From assembly GCF_021151785.1 (NCBI RefSeq), contig NZ_JAGKWP010000092.1:1-9298 (forward strand): a stretch of 9,298 bases of DNA. Direction: 5' to 3'. Source of the stretch: Flavobacterium sp. Its GTDB lineage: Bacteria; Bacteroidota; Bacteroidia; Flavobacteriales; Flavobacteriaceae. Under the pieces are notes generated by a model. It worked only from the letters and a program-made list of their open reading frames with translations. It did no database searches and had not been told where the DNA came from. Below are positions 7,637-9,298 of this stretch, piece by piece; within the stretch, counting starts at the first letter, position 1, and each line of letters opens with the position of its first letter. The position numbers and the translations under genes are program-made.

Positions 7637-7798
7637 TTATTTCTTATGTCTAGGCTCGCTAGAAACAGTTAATTTATGTCTTCCTTTAGCTCTTCTACGA
7701 GCAAGCACTTTTCTTCCGTTAGCAGAAGCCATTCTATCCATGAAACCGTGCTTATTTCTTCTTTTTCTTTTTGATGGTTGAAATGTTCTCTTACTCAT
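7637..7798 (-). CDS. rpmH: 50S ribosomal protein L34
   Basis: L34 is a small basic protein of the large ribosomal subunit that binds 23S rRNA. The frame translates to 53 residues: it begins MSKRTFQPSKRKRRNKHGF and continues through MDRMASANGRKVLARRRAKG to a tail ending EPRHKK. The TFQPSxRKRxxxHGFxxRM...GRxVLxxRRxKGR pattern is diagnostic of L34. The length is slightly above the usual 44-47 because of a C-terminal tail rich in Ser, His and Lys. It has its own TTG-N19-TATATTTG promoter and its own terminator, so it seems to be monocistronic. rnpA, the usual companion of rpmH in many bacteria, does not follow it; carB does. Confidence 0.97.
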   Translation of the reverse strand: MSKRTFQPSKRKRRNKHGFMDRMASANGRKVLARRRAKGRHKLTVSSEPRHKK

Positions 7799-7868
7799 TG
7801 CTTGTATTTTTAAATTCTATAAATAAAATCAGATTAATTAACGATTCTCTTATTCTGAAAACCGAGTG

Positions 7869-7898
7869 CAAATATACAAAGAGTTTTTTCATTTACAA
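7869..7898 (-). promoter_or_regulatory. rpmH promoter
   Basis: Read on the minus strand, TTG (7898-7896) and TATATTTG (7876-7869) are separated by 19 bases, which fits the Bacteroidetes TTG-N17-23-TAnnTTTG promoter. Transcription would start near 7862, giving a leader of about 65 bases before the rpmH start codon. It is the best-formed promoter in the window. Confidence 0.75.
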
Positions 7899-7932
7899 GA
7901 ACTTTTTTAAAAATATTTTTAATAGAATTTAT

Positions 7933-7940
7933 TACATTTG
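7933..7940 (+). promoter_or_regulatory. Promoter of the TPR-like membrane protein gene
   Basis: TACATTTG followed by CA matches the TAnnTTTG element and lies 19 bases before the start codon at 7960, leaving a leader of only about 13 bases. No TTG is seen at the -33 distance, where an AT-only palindrome (7907-7922) sits instead. It is divergent from the rpmH promoter, whose -7 element is about 57 bases away. Confidence 0.65.
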
Positions 7941-7959
7941 CAGTCTAAAACAATTTAAT

Positions 7960-8475
7960 ATGTTTAATAAGAATATAAAGCTTATCTTGGCATGTGCAAT
8001 CATTGCATTTGCAGTATATCAATTTACAGAAAGCAACATTGGAAATGGTATTTTTTTGTTATTGCTATCCACTATTTTCATCTTATTTTATTTTAAAAAT
8101 GAACTCATCATTTTGTCTTTTCTACAACTTAGAAAACAAAATATGGAGGGAGCCAAAAAATATTTAGATAAAATAAAAAATCCAGAATCAGCCTTAATCA
8201 AAAAACAACAAGGATACTATAATTACCTTAATGGTATTTTAGTTTCTCAAACTAATTTAGGCCAAGCAGAAAAATATTTCAAGAAGGCCATTGAACTTGG
8301 ATTGAGCATGGATCAAGATTTAGCACTTGCTAAATTACAATTAGCTGGAATAGCTGCTTCAAAGAGAAGAAAAATTGAAGCCGAAAAATTATTAAGTGAA
8401 GCAAAAAAATTAGATAAACATAATATGTTAAAAGATCAAATCAACATGTTAAAACAACAACTTAAAAGAATATAA
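7960..8475 (+). CDS. Small membrane protein with TPR-like helices
   Basis: I do not recognise a named gene. The 171-residue product has two hydrophobic segments (about 6-22 and 29-46) joined by a short polar turn, so both termini are probably cytoplasmic. The rest is helical and Lys/Gln/Ala-rich, with TPR-like repeats: about 55-78, 86-113 (YYNYLNGILVSQTNLGQAEKYFKKAIELG without its last Gly spans the classic pattern) and 120-150 (LAKLQLAGIAASKRRKIEAE). This suggests a protein-protein scaffold held at the inner membrane. The ATG at 7960 is chosen because the in-frame extension upstream to 7771 would overlap rpmH and precede the promoter at 7933. The gene is divergent from rpmH and ends in a hairpin that overlaps its stop codon. 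Partner and role are unknown. Confidence 0.8.
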   Translation: MFNKNIKLILACAIIAFAVYQFTESNIGNGIFLLLLSTIFILFYFKNELIILSFLQLRKQNMEGAKKYLDKIKNPESALIKKQQGYYNYLNGILVSQTNLGQAEKYFKKAIELGLSMDQDLALAKLQLAGIAASKRRKIEAEKLLSEAKKLDKHNMLKDQINMLKQQLKRI

Positions 8476-8497
8476 AGCTCCTTGAGAGCTTTTTTTT
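8474..8497 (+). terminator. Terminator-like hairpin before the glycosylase gene
   Basis: AAAGCTC (8474-8480) and GAGCTTT (8486-8492) form a 7-bp stem with a 5-base loop, running into eight T (8490-8497). The stem starts within the stop codon of the preceding gene. The T-run ends only 8 bases before the next ATG (8506), so this may be a partial terminator or an attenuator rather than a simple gene end. Confidence 0.75.
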
Positions 8498-8505
8498 ATA
8501 TCATA

Positions 8506-9168
8506 ATGGATTTATTTAATCAAGGTATAGATTGGAATGAAATACTAAGTCCTTTAGTAATAAAATATAAAGGTAAAAGACATCCATTAGAATATAATAC
8601 ATTATTTGAATTAATAATTGCAGTACTATTATCAGCACAGGACTCTGACGAACACATAAATAAAATTATGCCAAAATTTCTTGCAAGATATCCTAATATA
8701 GGAGAAATTAAAAAAGCTAATATAGAAGAAATACAAGCCATAATTTCTGATGTTATAAACTCAAAAAATAAAGCAAAATGGATCTATAGTATTGGACAAA
8801 CTGTAGATAGTGAATTAAATATACCATTAAATCTAAAAGAACTTATTAAATTAAAAGGTATAGGTAGAAAATCTGCAAATGTTATTTTAAAAATAATGAA
8901 AAAACCTGCTGAAGGTATTATATGCGACTTACATGTGATTAGAGTCTCTTCTAGAATTGGATTAGTTAAGGAAAGTAAAGACGGAAATAAAATAGAAATG
9001 GAATTAATGCAAAAGTTCAATTATAAAACATGGAACGACATTGGTATGACACTATCCTTTTTAGGAAGAGAAATTTGTAGACCTACCAACCCAAAGTGTT
9101 CAAATTGTATAATTAATTCCAATTGCAACTTTTATAATCAAAAAACCAGAAGAAAATCGTACTACTAG
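8506..9168 (+). CDS. Endonuclease III family DNA glycosylase/AP lyase
   Basis: The 220-residue product belongs to the HhH-GPD superfamily, nth branch, which removes oxidised pyrimidines and cleaves the resulting abasic site during base excision repair. LLSAQDSD (41-48) matches the LLSAQxTD block. The helix-hairpin-helix is LKGIGRKSANV (116-126), with Lys122 as the catalytic nucleophile. Asp141 in CDLHVIRV is the general catalytic acid. The four [4Fe-4S] cysteines 191, 198, 201 and 207 keep the exact C-x6-C-x2-C-x5-C spacing. Length is close to E. coli Nth (211). From memory, many Bacteroidetes also carry a second, cluster-less Nth, so the symbol nth is withheld. ATG 8506 is chosen over TTG 8482, which falls inside the preceding hairpin. 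No promoter is visible between the hairpin and the ATG, so expression may depend on readthrough from the upstream gene. Confidence 0.93.
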   Translation: MDLFNQGIDWNEILSPLVIKYKGKRHPLEYNTLFELIIAVLLSAQDSDEHINKIMPKFLARYPNIGEIKKANIEEIQAIISDVINSKNKAKWIYSIGQTVDSELNIPLNLKELIKLKGIGRKSANVILKIMKKPAEGIICDLHVIRVSSRIGLVKESKDGNKIEMELMQKFNYKTWNDIGMTLSFLGREICRPTNPKCSNCIINSNCNFYNQKTRRKSYY

Positions 9169-9214
9169 CAGTTTCACTGATGTTGATTTTGATGATATTT
9201 AATATTTTCAATTC

Positions 9215-9250
9215 CATAAAAAAACCTGTTTAAATACAGGTTTTTTTATG
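9215..9250. terminator. Bidirectional intrinsic terminator
   Basis: CATAAAAAAACCTGT (9215-9229) and ACAGGTTTTTTTATG (9236-9250) pair perfectly over 15 bp with a 6-base loop. It lies 46 bases after the glycosylase stop. A-runs and T-runs flank the short GC core, so it could also serve a convergent gene beyond the right edge. The remaining 48 bases show no gene that can be supported. Confidence 0.9.
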
Positions 9251-9298
9251 CTATATTTTTAAATAAGAGATTTGTTATAAATGCTTTATGTCATAACA

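Noticed and set aside
7587..7781. 64-codon plus-strand frame
   Set aside because: It is the antisense of rpmH, whose L34 sequence is unmistakable.
7771..7959. 63-residue upstream extension of the TPR-like protein
   Set aside because: It overlaps rpmH on the other strand and precedes the TACATTTG promoter at 7933.
8482..8505. TTG start adding 8 residues to the glycosylase
   Set aside because: It lies in the loop and stem of the terminator-like hairpin; the ATG at 8506 matches the usual family start better.
9275..9298. Possible 3' end of a minus-strand gene at the right edge
   Set aside because: Only seven codons before a stop are visible, with nothing to identify. The bidirectional terminator at 9215-9250 is merely compatible with it.

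Overview
The window looks like chromosomal DNA of a Flavobacteriia-type Bacteroidetes. Four things support this: the sequence is very AT-rich (about 30% G+C by eye); one protein carries a type IX secretion (Por) C-terminal sorting domain; promoters match the Bacteroidetes TAnnTTTG -7 pattern (TATATTTG, TACATTTG); and start codons have A-rich leaders without Shine-Dalgarno sites. No mobile element, CRISPR array, tRNA or rRNA was seen. Most of the content is ordinary core genome, with one accessory-looking pair on the left.

Left part (1-3745): a roughly 530-base AT-rich leader contains three inverted repeats, one of them overlapping a candidate promoter. It precedes a two-gene unit. The first gene encodes a lipoprotein diheme c-type cytochrome of the SO_2930/HNE_0200 family. 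The second, 34 bases downstream, encodes a secreted seven-repeat FG-GAP/VCBS propeller with an ASPIC/UnbV domain and a type IX sorting tail. Both products should end up in the cell envelope or outside the cell, so this pair is the best candidate for a little-described system here. Its function cannot be read from the sequence.

Middle (3893-7530): a secreted, methionine-rich DUF4412-like protein on the plus strand converges on carB, the carbamoyl-phosphate synthase large subunit, on the minus strand. A 17-bp perfect hairpin between them probably terminates both. carB is 951 residues long and lacks the C-terminal allosteric domain found in the E. coli enzyme. carA is not in the window.

Right part (7531-9298): rpmH (ribosomal protein L34, 53 residues) lies upstream of carB on the same strand, separated by its own terminator. 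That terminator's T-tract runs straight into a candidate carB promoter. Divergent from rpmH is a small membrane protein with TPR-like helices. It ends in a terminator-like hairpin that sits directly before the start codon of an iron-sulfur endonuclease III family DNA glycosylase. A 15-bp hairpin follows the glycosylase gene.
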